35,769 nucleotides of DNA from JAGNNV01 sp031392925. Its GTDB lineage: Bacteria; Acidobacteriota; Vicinamibacteria; Fen-336; JAGNNV01. Shown here one piece after another: positions 28,763 through 35,769 of the stretch; within the stretch, counting starts at the first letter, position 1; each line of letters starts with the position of its first letter. The notes beneath the pieces were generated by a model, which saw only the letters and a list, made by a program, of their open reading frames with translations, made no database searches and was not told the DNA's origin. Where the stretch lies: positions 1 to 35,769 of the forward strand of contig JANMVV010000308.1 of the NCBI GenBank assembly GCA_031392925.1, written 5' to 3'. The translations under genes were made by a program, and so were the position numbers.

Positions 28763-31171
28763 TCAGCCCACGTCGAGGGGATGCCGTTTACGGGATTCGA
28801 GAGCTTTGCCCTTGGCTGCTTCTTCTTGTGCTTTCTTCGGTTTGTTCTGCCGCGACAGGATATCGGCCAGAACGTAGTGCCCGAGCGGCGCCACTTCCGA
28901 AATGTTGTCGACCAGGAGGCCCCGTTCCGCGAGGTCGCGCGCGGCGTCGAGGCGGCCGGCGTTCAGCTCTTCGCGAGCGAGGAAGAAGAAGGCGGGGCCG
29001 AAGTCCGGCGCTTTTTCGGTCGAGGCCCGCAACTCGGCGATGAAGCCCGCCAGGTTGCCGCGCTGGCGTTCGAGTTGCGCCAGGTTGAACCGCGCCTTGC
29101 CGTGATCCGCGTACGTCGAAAGCTCGGCCCGGTACAGGGACTCCGCCTCGTCGAATCGTCCGCGGGCCTCGAGCACCCGCGCGAGGTTGTAGCGCCCGCC
29201 CTTCGCCTCCGGCTCGAGTTCGAGACCCTTGCGAATCATCTGCTCCGCCTCGCCCAGCCGTGAGGCCGAGAAGGCGAGCGCGCCCTGGCCGATCCAGGAA
29301 GCGCCCATCTTCGGATTCTCTTCGGCCGCCCGCACGAACGAGTCCTTTGCCCGATCCGCGTCGCCCATGTCCATGGAGAGGACGGCGAGCTGGAACCAGG
29401 CCTGCGGATTCTTCGGATTGCGGGACAGGGCGGTTTCGAAGACACGCAGCGCATCCTCCGCGTCGCTTTTGCGTCCGCGCGAAAGGTAGAGGCGAGCCAG
29501 ATTCCCTAGGGCAATGTCGTCGTCGGGCTTCAGAGCGACGGCGCGGCGGAACGAATCGATCGCCTCTTCGCCGCGCTTCAACCGGACCAGCCAGTTGCCG
29601 AGGGTGAGGTGCGCGTCCATGATGTTCGGGTCTTCGGCGACCACCGACTGGAGCAGTTTCACCGCGCCCTCGATGTCGTCATCCTGAGCCAGATCCTTCG
29701 ACCGGTTCATCTTCTGGAACAGCGGCAGCTTCAGCTTGGGATCTGGCAGAACGGCATCGGGATTCACATCGATCACGTTGCCCACGTAGCCGAGAGCGGC
29801 GAGACGCTGCAGGGTGTCCGGGTCGAGGCTCTTCCGTTCCGGCACCTTGCCCTTGTCGACCTTGGCGAGGGCCTCGAGTTTCAGACGCAGGTCTTCGGCC
29901 CGGGCCGAGAACGCCTTGTAGATGTTTTCGGTCTCACCGGGATCGGTTCGACGGTCGTAGAGCTCGGGCTCGGGCGCGTCGACGTAGGTGTATTCGTTGC
30001 TGCGCAGCGAGCGGAGGTGCTGCCAGCCGAAGTGATAGCGAGGGAAGTAGGTCTCGGCGTAGGCGGTGCCGCCGACCGGCGCCCCTGGATCCACGATGCC
30101 GGCGGCGAGGGACGTGCCGTCGATCGGCCCCTTGACCGGAGGCAGGCCGAGAAGATCGAGAACGGTGGGGAAGATGTCGGCGGAGGACACCATCGAGGCG
30201 TTGCGGCCCTTGTCGTTCCAGGGCGTCTTCACGATGAGGGGGACGTGCATGGTCGAGTCGTAGACGAAGTACGCATGCGTGGCCTCGCCGTGGTCGCCGA
30301 GGCTCTCGCCATGGTCACCGGTGACCACCACCACGGTGTTCTTGTCGAGACCATTCGCCTTCAGCCAGTCGAGGAGCCGCCCGACCTGCGAGTCCGCGTA
30401 GGCGATTTCACCGAGGTAGGGCTGATTGGGAAACTGCGAAGCGAAGGGCTCCGGCGGCTCGTACGGCGTGTGCGCGTCGTACAGGTGCACCCAGCCGAAG
30501 AACTTCTTCGTCTTCACGGTGTCGAGCCAGGTGATGGCGTCGTTCACCACCTCCTCGCCCTTCTTCTGGACGGTGCCGAGGGAGACGATCTTGTACTTCG
30601 AGAGGTCGAACTGGTCCGAGTACTTGTCGAAGCCCTGGCTCAAACCCCATCGCGATTCGAGAACCCACGCGCCGATGAACGCCCCGGTGGCGTAGCCCGC
30701 CGCCTGCAGAACCTCGGCCATGGTGGTGGCCGACGCGTCGAGAAAGAAACCCCCGTTGTCGCGAATGCCGTGGCGGGTGGGGTACTCACCCGTGAAGATG
30801 GTGGTGTGGGACGGGAAGGTGAGGGGCACGGCCGCGGTCGCGTGCTCGAAGACCACCGCGTCTTCGGCAAAGTGGTCGAGGTGAGGCGTCGTCCCCCGGT
30901 TGAAACCATACGGGCCCAGCCGGTCCGCGCGGGTGGTGTCGAGGGTGACCACGAGAAGGTTGATATCCGCAGCCGCTTTCCGCGAGGCCAGCAGGGATCG
31001 AGCACCCTCCACCCCGCCGGGGCGTCGCGCCCGGTCGATGAGGAGAAAGGCCACGGCGCCCGCCAGCAGAACGAGGATCCCGAGGCCCAGGGTTCGTGAA
31101 AGGGCTTCCGGCTTCGGCTTCTCCGCGGGCGCTGCCTCTATTGGCGGACCCGTCTTCTTTCGGCGACCCAT
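28763..31171 (-). CDS. Sulfatase-fold hydrolase fused to TPR repeats, Thr in place of the catalytic Cys
   Basis: 802-residue membrane-anchored protein. A basic N-terminus and one membrane helix (residues 29-46, GLGILVLLAGAVAFLLI) are followed by a sulfatase/alkaline-phosphatase fold at ~68-420: VVTLDTTRADRLGPYG (Asp78), the active-site loop PLT118FPSHTTIFTG, and VVTGDHGESLGDHG. Sulfatases carry Cys or Ser (made formylglycine) in C/S-x-P-S-R; here it is Thr-Phe-Pro-Ser-His, so phosphohydrolase or phosphotransferase activity is more likely. From ~480 to the end are several TPRs (EEAIDSFRRAVALKPDDDIALGNLARLYLSRGR and similar). ATG 31171 has only a weak Shine-Dalgarno; a GTG at 31204 is an alternative. 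Divergent from the PqqD-like gene. Confidence 0.88.
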   Translation of the reverse strand: MGRRKKTGPPIEAAPAEKPKPEALSRTLGLGILVLLAGAVAFLLIDRARRPGGVEGARSLLASRKAAADINLLVVTLDTTRADRLGPYGFNRGTTPHLDHFAEDAVVFEHATAAVPLTFPSHTTIFTGEYPTRHGIRDNGGFFLDASATTMAEVLQAAGYATGAFIGAWVLESRWGLSQGFDKYSDQFDLSKYKIVSLGTVQKKGEEVVNDAITWLDTVKTKKFFGWVHLYDAHTPYEPPEPFASQFPNQPYLGEIAYADSQVGRLLDWLKANGLDKNTVVVVTGDHGESLGDHGEATHAYFVYDSTMHVPLIVKTPWNDKGRNASMVSSADIFPTVLDLLGLPPVKGPIDGTSLAAGIVDPGAPVGGTAYAETYFPRYHFGWQHLRSLRSNEYTYVDAPEPELYDRRTDPGETENIYKAFSARAEDLRLKLEALAKVDKGKVPERKSLDPDTLQRLAALGYVGNVIDVNPDAVLPDPKLKLPLFQKMNRSKDLAQDDDIEGAVKLLQSVVAEDPNIMDAHLTLGNWLVRLKRGEEAIDSFRRAVALKPDDDIALGNLARLYLSRGRKSDAEDALRVFETALSRNPKNPQAWFQLAVLSMDMGDADRAKDSFVRAAEENPKMGASWIGQGALAFSASRLGEAEQMIRKGLELEPEAKGGRYNLARVLEARGRFDEAESLYRAELSTYADHGKARFNLAQLERQRGNLAGFIAELRASTEKAPDFGPAFFFLAREELNAGRLDAARDLAERGLLVDNISEVAPLGHYVLADILSRQNKPKKAQEEAAKGKALESRKRHPLDVG

Positions 31172-31278
31172 GAGGACCCGGACGCTAGCCGCTCCCAATC
31201 GCACACGTCAACGTGGTCCCCTGGGAGATGCGGGCCGGTAGGCCCTTGGGGAGTATTGTTTACCCGGTTTCAGAAAAC

Positions 31279-31788
31279 ATGCCGATCGATCCCTTGAAAC
31301 GGCGCCGGGCCACGACCGTGGAGTTTCTTCCCGCGGCCCGAAGGAGTCATCTGGCGATCGAGAAGCTTGACGAGGAGACCGTCGTCTACGACCTCGAGAG
31401 TAACCGCGCGCATTCCCTCAATCCCTTTGCCTCCCGTCTCTGGCAGGCCTGTGACGGCCGGACCAGCGTGGGGGACTTGAAAAAGGCGGCCGCCGGTTCC
31501 GAGGCTCAGATCCTCCAGGGGCTCAGCGAACTGGCGGCGGCCGATCTGCTGAAGGAGCGTCCGTGGGACGATCTCACTCGCCGGCGCGCGCTCGGACGCC
31601 TGGGCCGCGCCGCCGCTCTTCCCACCGTCGTCTCGATCCTGGTTCCCGCCCCGTCCGGGGCCGCCTCCTGCCTGGCTAACGGAGCTTTCTGCGGGACGAG
31701 CAGCGCCGTCTGCTGCTCCGGTTGTTGCAAGAGGACCGGGGCCGGCGCCAATACTTGCGTCAGCTCGGGCTCGGGGTCGTGCTTCTGA
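31279..31788 (+). CDS. PqqD-like RRE protein with Tat-like segment and cystine-knot-like tail
   Basis: 169-residue three-part protein. Residues ~15-92 match PqqD-type RiPP recognition elements: VVYDLESNRAHSLNPFASRLWQACDG...LSELAAADLL. Residues 100-130 contain TRRR (100-103) and a hydrophobic run (AAALPTVVSILVPAP) ending GAAS, which looks like an internal Tat- or membrane-type signal. Residues 131-169 hold eight cysteines: C131-x6-C138-x6-C145C146-x2-C149C150-x9-C160-x7-C168-Phe. The first part (C-x6-C-x6-CC) is the spacing of inhibitor-cystine-knot peptides. PqqD domains bind leader peptides for radical-SAM enzymes; here the candidate core is in the same chain. No modifying enzyme is in the window. 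ATG 31279 has a poor Shine-Dalgarno, and the frame is open upstream to 31213, so the start is uncertain. Confidence 0.85.
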   Translation: MPIDPLKRRRATTVEFLPAARRSHLAIEKLDEETVVYDLESNRAHSLNPFASRLWQACDGRTSVGDLKKAAAGSEAQILQGLSELAAADLLKERPWDDLTRRRALGRLGRAAALPTVVSILVPAPSGAASCLANGAFCGTSSAVCCSGCCKRTGAGANTCVSSGSGSCF

Positions 31789-31799
31789 TGCCGAGCGCC

Positions 31800-31825
31800 A
31801 CCCGGGACTAGGGTCCGCCCCGGGT
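31800..31825 (+). terminator. Weak hairpin after the PqqD-like gene
   Basis: ACCCGGG (31800-31806) and CCCGGGT (31819-31825) form a 7-bp stem with a 12-base loop, starting 12 bases after the stop. CCTTCAGTTCGTTTG follows, with only scattered T, so it may be an intrinsic or partial terminator that insulates the next promoter. Confidence 0.4.
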
Positions 31826-31863
31826 CCTTCAGTTCGTTTGACGCGATTGAATCCTTCCGGTGC

Positions 31864-31892
31864 TTGACCTGCGTCAGCAATGACGCTCTAAT
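31864..31892 (+). promoter_or_regulatory. Sigma70-type promoter with palindromic operator in the spacer
   Basis: -35 TTGACC (31864-31869), exactly 17 bases, then -10 TCTAAT (31887-31892). The spacer contains a perfect inverted repeat GCGTCA-GCAA-TGACGC (31871-31886) that ends one base before the -10. A protein bound here would exclude RNA polymerase. The predicted start of transcription near 31899 gives a ~70-base leader to the small protein gene at 31968 and, through it, the Oar-like receptor. Confidence 0.75.
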
Positions 31893-31967
31893 CGGTTCAC
31901 CGAAGTGGACGTTAGGCAGCACGCGTCCTTTTTGAAACCGATTCAAACAATCATGGAGGCCTCACGT

Positions 31968-32273
31968 ATGCGGATATCGAAGATGCGCGGCGTTGTGTCC
32001 GTTCTCGCCCTCAGTCTGGCGGCGAGCGCGGCCGGTGCTGCCGAACCGACACCCAGCCCCTCGCTTTGGAGCGCGGCGCAGGATGCGGGAACCCGGGCGC
32101 CCGCAGGCGCCCAGACCACGGCCTCTCCGGCCAAGGGAAATCCCCGGACCGACAGCTCGTTCTTCAAGACCACGCCCGGCAGAATCACCATTGGCCTCAT
32201 GGCCGTGGGGCTCGGCCTCACCGTCTATTCCGTAAGTCACGACCGCAAGCCGGTCAAATCGCCCATCCGCTAA
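31968..32273 (+). CDS. Small secreted or membrane protein, unknown
   Basis: 101-residue protein. Signal peptide in residues 1-25 (MRGVVSVLALSLAASAAGAAEP). A Pro/Ala/Ser-rich middle (~26-65) leads to one hydrophobic segment near the C-terminus (ITIGLMAVGLGLTVYSVS) and a basic end (HDRKPVKSPIR). If the signal is cleaved, it would be a periplasmic protein anchored by its C-terminal helix. GGAGG (31955-31959) lies 8 bases before ATG 31968, so this start is preferred over upstream in-frame codons. Ten bases separate it from the Oar-like receptor gene, and both lie behind the promoter at 31864. No family recognised; by position it may assist that receptor. Confidence 0.72.
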   Translation: MRISKMRGVVSVLALSLAASAAGAAEPTPSPSLWSAAQDAGTRAPAGAQTTASPAKGNPRTDSSFFKTTPGRITIGLMAVGLGLTVYSVSHDRKPVKSPIR

Positions 32274-32283
32274 CGAGGAAACA

Positions 32284-35127
32284 ATGAAGACAACTCTTCG
32301 CACAATTGCCGTGCTGGTGGCCCTGGTGATGGCGACTCCCGCCATGGTTTCCGCCCAGAGCTTCTCCGGCGTCGTCGCCGGTGTGGTCAAGGATGATCAG
32401 GGCGGAGTCCTGCCGGGGGCCGCGGTCCAACTCATCGGCAAGACCGGCGCCCGTGACGTGGTCACCGACCACGAGGGGCTCTACCGCTTCAACGCGGTCG
32501 ACCCCGGGGTGTACACGGTCGTGGTCAACATGGCCAGCTTCCAGTCGCAGCGCCGCGAGAACATCGTGGTCAGCGTGGGCAAACAGTCCACCGTGGATGT
32601 CGGGCTCAAGGTTGGGGGCAAGACGGAATCCGTCGATGTTGTGGGCGAGGCCCCGGTGGTCGACGTCACGTCGTCCAGCACGCAGAACAACCTGTCGCAG
32701 GATCTCCTCTACAACATGCCGATCCGGCAGGGCAACACCGCGACCAATCTTCTGAACTTCGCTCCGGGCATCAACAACCAGTCGGCCTACGGCGGCGACG
32801 CATCGTCGGCGAACGGTCTGTTGATCGATGGCGTCGACACCCGGGATCCTTCCGGCGGCACCGCCTGGACGTTCTTCAACTTCAACATCGTCGAGCAAGT
32901 CGAAATCGTGGGCGTGGGCGCGCCGGCCGAATACGGTTCGTTCACGGGCGCGGTGGTCAACACCATCACCAAGACCGGCGGCAACCGTTACGCGGGCCTT
33001 TTCGATTTCACCTATTCGAAGGGGAGCTTTGCCAGCAAGAACGTCCCGGCCGACGTCACGAAGATCAACCCCGCCCTGGGCGAGTCGGCGAAGGTCAACA
33101 AGTTCACCGATTTCACCACTCAGTTCTCGGGCCCCCTGATCAAGGACAAGCTGTTCTTCTTCGCGAGCGCCCAGCGGTATCACCTCAATCAGGATCCCGG
33201 CGGTCCGGTGACGGTTCGCGACGAGGTGAGCCCGCGCGTGAACTTCAAGCTGAACTACCAGCCGAGCGCTTCGAACACCTTCATGGCCCACGTCCAGTAC
33301 GACGCGTACAACATCATCGGCCGCGCCGGCGTTTCTTCCAACGTCGCCAATGACAGCCTGACCAATCAGGAAGACGCGCCGGAGTGGGTGTGGCTCGGCC
33401 AGTGGCGTCACATCTTCGGCTCGAAGACCTTCAGCGAGGTCAAGTACACCGGCTGGTGGGGTTTCTACGATCTGAACCCCAAGGTCAACGCGCCCCAGCA
33501 TTTCGACGGCGGCACCAGCCTCTACTCCGTGTCCCAGGGCTGGTTCTACTACGGCGACCGCGCCCGTAACCAGGTCAACGCATCGATCTCGCATTTCGCG
33601 GAGGGCTTCGGCAAGCACGACCTGAAGTTCGGCATCGAAGTCGAGCGCAGCAAGACCCGCGACCGGTACGGCTTTGTCAACAACACCTACTACTACGACT
33701 ACGGCGGTCAGCCCTACTACGCCTACGGTTACGGCTACGACATCAGCGGCCGCAACAAGAAGCTCGCGGCCTACGCGCAGGACTCGTGGCACGTCAACGA
33801 CAAGCTGACCATGAACCTCGGCGTGCGCATGGATCATGTGGGCGGCGGCGCTCCGGGCGCGGATTCCGTGTACACCAATACGAGCATCGCGCCCCGGGTT
33901 GGTTTCGCCTTCGATCCGACGGGCGACACCAAGACCGTCATCAAGGGCAGCTACAGCCAGTACTACGAGGGCATCTTCAACGACATCTACAAGCAGGCCA
34001 CCACCGGCTACCAGGACTCCATTTCCTGGGATGTGACCGGCTGTCCCGCGTACGGCTCGCAGGGGCCAACCGCGAGTTACACCTGTCCGATCAACCGCAG
34101 GGTGGAGGTGAACCGCGTGAAGGCCCCGGTCGCGAAAATCAATCCGGACATCAAGCATCCGCGGGTCGACGAGTTCTCGTTCGGCTTCGAGCGGGCGCTG
34201 CGGAGCAACGTTCGTCTGTCCGTGACCGGGATCCTGCGCGATAACAAGAACTTCATCGGCCAGGTTCTCCCCTCGGCCCGATGGACGAAAGCGACCGGAA
34301 CCACACCGGCGCCGAACGGCAAGAACCTCGTTTATCCGGCGACGCCCTACACCTATTACAAGTGGGCCAACCGCTCGGCTTCGGCGAGCAACGTCTACAT
34401 CACGAACCCTGATGGATTCCAGTACCTCGATCCCGCCGGCAACGTGTTGGGGACGGTCAACGCCTACCGCAAGTACAAGGGCGCCATGTTCGTTCTCACC
34501 AAGAACTACTCGAATCGCTGGCGCGCCCAGCTGTCCTACGTCTGGTCGGAGACCAAGGGCACCATCAACAACGGCGGCGAGGGAACGTACGGGGTGAGCA
34601 GCTTCTACGCTAGCCCCACCATGTCGCTGGTGAACGCGGATGGCCACCTGAGCAACGATCGGACGAACGAGATCAAGGCGATGGTCGGGGTGCAAATTCC
34701 CAAGGTCGAGATCGCGGTCAACGCCTACTTCCGATCGATCAGCGGCGGCACCTACACGCCGTATGTCCAGGTGAGCGGCTCGAGCTCGGGTTATTCGACC
34801 ACCGGCTACTACTTCGCGAGTTCCACGGGACGCCGCCCGGCCCTCGAACCGCGCGGCAGCCAGCGGCTCGACACCCTGAACGTTCTCGATCTCCGGCTCG
34901 AGAAAATCTTCACCATCAAGGGGGATCACCGCCTGTCCGTCTACAGCGACATCACCAACGCGCTCAACGCCGACACGATCACGTCGCGGTTCACCAACGT
35001 GGGCGGCACCAGCGTCTTCAATCCGCCGCCCCTCGCGGCGGGGACGACCACGTCGGTGCCTTACAAGGGCCCGGCCGCGATCACGGCGCCCCGGCAGATC
35101 CAGATCGGAGCGCGCTGGTCGTTCTAG
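32284..35127 (+). CDS. Oar-like TonB-dependent receptor (second)
   Basis: 947-residue outer-membrane receptor. Signal peptide TLRTIAVLVALVMATPAMVSAQ, then a carboxypeptidase-regulatory domain at ~28-115 (FSGVVAGVVKDDQGGVLPGAAVQLIG...). The plug is at ~120-235 (GLLIDGVDTRDPSGG, PAEYGSFTGAVVNTITKTGGNRYAG). The long barrel includes a Tyr-rich surface stretch (NNTYYYDYGGQPYYAYGYGY) and ends RQIQIGARWSF with terminal Phe. It is clearly diverged from the Oar-like receptor at 21450-24209, so the two are old paralogues. ACGAGGAAACA precedes the ATG (AGGA, short spacing). It is second gene of a two-gene operon and followed by a strong terminator. Ligand unknown. Confidence 0.94.
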   Translation: MKTTLRTIAVLVALVMATPAMVSAQSFSGVVAGVVKDDQGGVLPGAAVQLIGKTGARDVVTDHEGLYRFNAVDPGVYTVVVNMASFQSQRRENIVVSVGKQSTVDVGLKVGGKTESVDVVGEAPVVDVTSSSTQNNLSQDLLYNMPIRQGNTATNLLNFAPGINNQSAYGGDASSANGLLIDGVDTRDPSGGTAWTFFNFNIVEQVEIVGVGAPAEYGSFTGAVVNTITKTGGNRYAGLFDFTYSKGSFASKNVPADVTKINPALGESAKVNKFTDFTTQFSGPLIKDKLFFFASAQRYHLNQDPGGPVTVRDEVSPRVNFKLNYQPSASNTFMAHVQYDAYNIIGRAGVSSNVANDSLTNQEDAPEWVWLGQWRHIFGSKTFSEVKYTGWWGFYDLNPKVNAPQHFDGGTSLYSVSQGWFYYGDRARNQVNASISHFAEGFGKHDLKFGIEVERSKTRDRYGFVNNTYYYDYGGQPYYAYGYGYDISGRNKKLAAYAQDSWHVNDKLTMNLGVRMDHVGGGAPGADSVYTNTSIAPRVGFAFDPTGDTKTVIKGSYSQYYEGIFNDIYKQATTGYQDSISWDVTGCPAYGSQGPTASYTCPINRRVEVNRVKAPVAKINPDIKHPRVDEFSFGFERALRSNVRLSVTGILRDNKNFIGQVLPSARWTKATGTTPAPNGKNLVYPATPYTYYKWANRSASASNVYITNPDGFQYLDPAGNVLGTVNAYRKYKGAMFVLTKNYSNRWRAQLSYVWSETKGTINNGGEGTYGVSSFYASPTMSLVNADGHLSNDRTNEIKAMVGVQIPKVEIAVNAYFRSISGGTYTPYVQVSGSSSGYSTTGYYFASSTGRRPALEPRGSQRLDTLNVLDLRLEKIFTIKGDHRLSVYSDITNALNADTITSRFTNVGGTSVFNPPPLAAGTTTSVPYKGPAAITAPRQIQIGARWSF

Positions 35128-35187
35128 TCGAAGGGGCCCGGTAGGGCCGCCCATCGTCGCGGCCCCTCCCTCGCGGCCGCTTCAAGG

Positions 35188-35222
35188 CCTCGGAGCTCGA
35201 AAGCTCCGGGGTCTTTTCTTTT
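35188..35222 (+). terminator. Intrinsic terminator of the second Oar-like receptor operon
   Basis: Ten-base-pair stem CCTCGGAGCT / AGCTCCGGGG with one T-G wobble and a CGAA tetraloop, followed by TCTTTTCTTTT. It lies 60 bases after the receptor stop. Confidence 0.9.
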
Positions 35223-35404
35223 GAGGCCGATTCTCTCTCCCGGTCTGGAATCCGAACGCGTCGTCCGCGATCCAAACGGCCAGGCGCCGCCTCCGCCGCG
35301 TGAAAAACCGCTTGAAATAAGGGTTTGTGCGATTGTTCAGAGCTGGCCCGCGATTTGCTCTGGTGAGGCGAGCTCGATTCAGAAACCACCAGGAACCAAA
35401 AGAA

Positions 35405-35554
35405 ACGTCCAAGAAGCACTGCAAGACCCAGATCCACGACGCCTCGGTGAACTTCGAGACGTACTATGTCTGTGGCGGCGTGAATGTCACCTCCCGCGGC
35501 GCCCCCTCCCGCTCCGTGAACTATGGCATCGTCTCGATGTCGGTTTCTTTCTAA
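35405..35554 (+). pseudogene. Probable C-terminal relic of an outer-membrane protein
   Basis: About 50 codons with the G/C-rich third positions typical of this genome, encoding KKHCKTQIHDASVNFETYYVCGG ... RSVNYGIVSMSVSF and a stop. Alternating residues and the terminal Phe are those of a last beta-barrel strand. Upstream of ~35405 the same frame (open to a GTG at 35327) loses the third-position bias and shows no signal peptide or Shine-Dalgarno. The simplest reading is the tail of a larger porin-like gene whose 5' part was lost; a genuine small gene is less likely. The 35223-35404 stretch before it shows nothing I can name. Confidence 0.4.
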
Positions 35555-35597
35555 GCTCGTGCCGGTTCCGCAAACATCGCAAGAGGTAAACAAACCA

Positions 35598-35769
35598 GTG
35601 ACCCGCCGAATCCTTTCGCTCCTCGTCACCCTTCTGCTTCTCGGCCCCGCGGCCGGCTGGGCGGCCGAATACCAGGTCATCGTCCACTCGACGAATCCGA
35701 CCGACATCCTCACCAGGGACCAGCTCGGCAAGATGTTCCTGAAGAAGATCGTGAAATGGGACACCGGAA
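35598..35769 (+). CDS. PstS-like periplasmic binding protein, 3'-truncated by window edge
   Basis: The first 57 residues are visible. A GTG start is followed by a signal peptide (TRRILSLLVTLLLLGPAAGWAAE) and VIVHSTNPTDILTRDQLGKMFLKKIVKWDTG. 'N..d.LtrdQl..iFlkK...W..G' is the usual opening of small PstS-like (PBP-like_2) phosphate-binding proteins. AAGAGGT (35581-35587) lies 10 bases before the GTG. The frame is open to the last base of the window. In other bacteria such genes often follow an outer-membrane porin, which would fit the relic just upstream. Confidence 0.75.
   Translation, partial: MTRRILSLLVTLLLLGPAAGWAAEYQVIVHSTNPTDILTRDQLGKMFLKKIVKWDTG

Noticed and set aside
31204..31215. CACGT-CA-ACGTG inverted repeat upstream of the PqqD-like gene as an operator
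   Set aside because: Short, with no promoter elements placed around it; it overlaps the possible GTG start of the divergent sulfatase-fold gene, so chance is as likely.
31660..31671. Lipobox at the first cysteine of the PqqD-like protein
   Set aside because: A-A-S-C lacks the large residue usually at -3, and the segment is 130 residues from the N-terminus, so lipoprotein processing is doubtful.
32254..35154. A 966-codon minus-strand open frame antisense to the second Oar-like receptor
   Set aside because: It mirrors the receptor codons in a GC-rich genome (Val/Arg/Asp/Gly-rich, no domains, no signal). Similar long antisense frames at 22053-24221 (+), 14416-16353 (+), 29609-31099 (+) and 1836-2933 (-) are dismissed for the same reason.

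Overview
The window is GC-rich and gene-dense. It looks like a chromosomal segment of a Gram-negative bacterium, most likely an acidobacterium (Acidobacteriota) or a related soil lineage. The pointers are two Oar-like TonB-dependent receptors with an N-terminal carboxypeptidase-regulatory domain, a classical TonB receptor, two PilT-type ATPases in tandem, a sulfatase-fold protein fused to TPRs, and a PhaR/phasin lipid-granule locus. This taxonomic call is inference from gene content only; there is no rRNA or tRNA in the window.

Layout, left to right. (1) 1-5767, plus strand: the 3' part of a TonB receptor, two adjacent PilT-like ATPases, accA and a solitary moaD, with a dispersed palindromic-type repeat between accA and moaD. 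(2) 5769-6841, minus strand: a three-gene set encoding a small zinc-ribbon protein, a two-CBS protein and a DUF6496-like basic protein. (3) 7020-13714: a lipid/storage-granule locus in two convergent operons. The plus operon encodes a fatty acyl-CoA reductase-like SDR, a phasin-like protein, an epimerase-like SDR and an MGAT-like acyltransferase. The minus operon encodes a PhaR-type regulator, a second phasin-like protein and a patatin. The PhaR promoter carries two copies of a palindromic operator. (4) 13814-21345, minus strand: a tightly coupled housekeeping run rsmA - rnj - ftsK - amidase - small membrane protein, with start/stop overlaps. (5) 21450-24209: an Oar-like receptor with a strong intrinsic terminator. 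(6) 24421-28209, plus strand: a membrane-anchored alkaline-phosphatase-superfamily enzyme followed closely by a secreted S9 peptidase. (7) 28265-31171, minus strand: a cupin, a second copy of the dispersed repeat, and a sulfatase-fold/TPR protein. (8) 31279-35127, plus strand: a PqqD-like protein with a cystine-knot-like tail, then a small secreted/membrane protein and a second Oar-like receptor behind a near-consensus promoter whose spacer is a palindrome. (9) 35128-35769: a terminator, a probable relic of an outer-membrane protein, and the start of a PstS-like binding protein cut by the window edge.

The most unusual object is the 169-residue protein at 31279-31788. A PqqD-type peptide-binding domain (RRE), an internal Tat-like Arg-Arg/hydrophobic segment and an eight-cysteine tail sit in one chain, as if a RiPP recognition domain had been fused to its own secreted disulfide-rich peptide. 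The next most interesting items are the granule locus without a PHA synthase, its operator pair, and the operator-in-spacer promoter ahead of the second Oar-like receptor.
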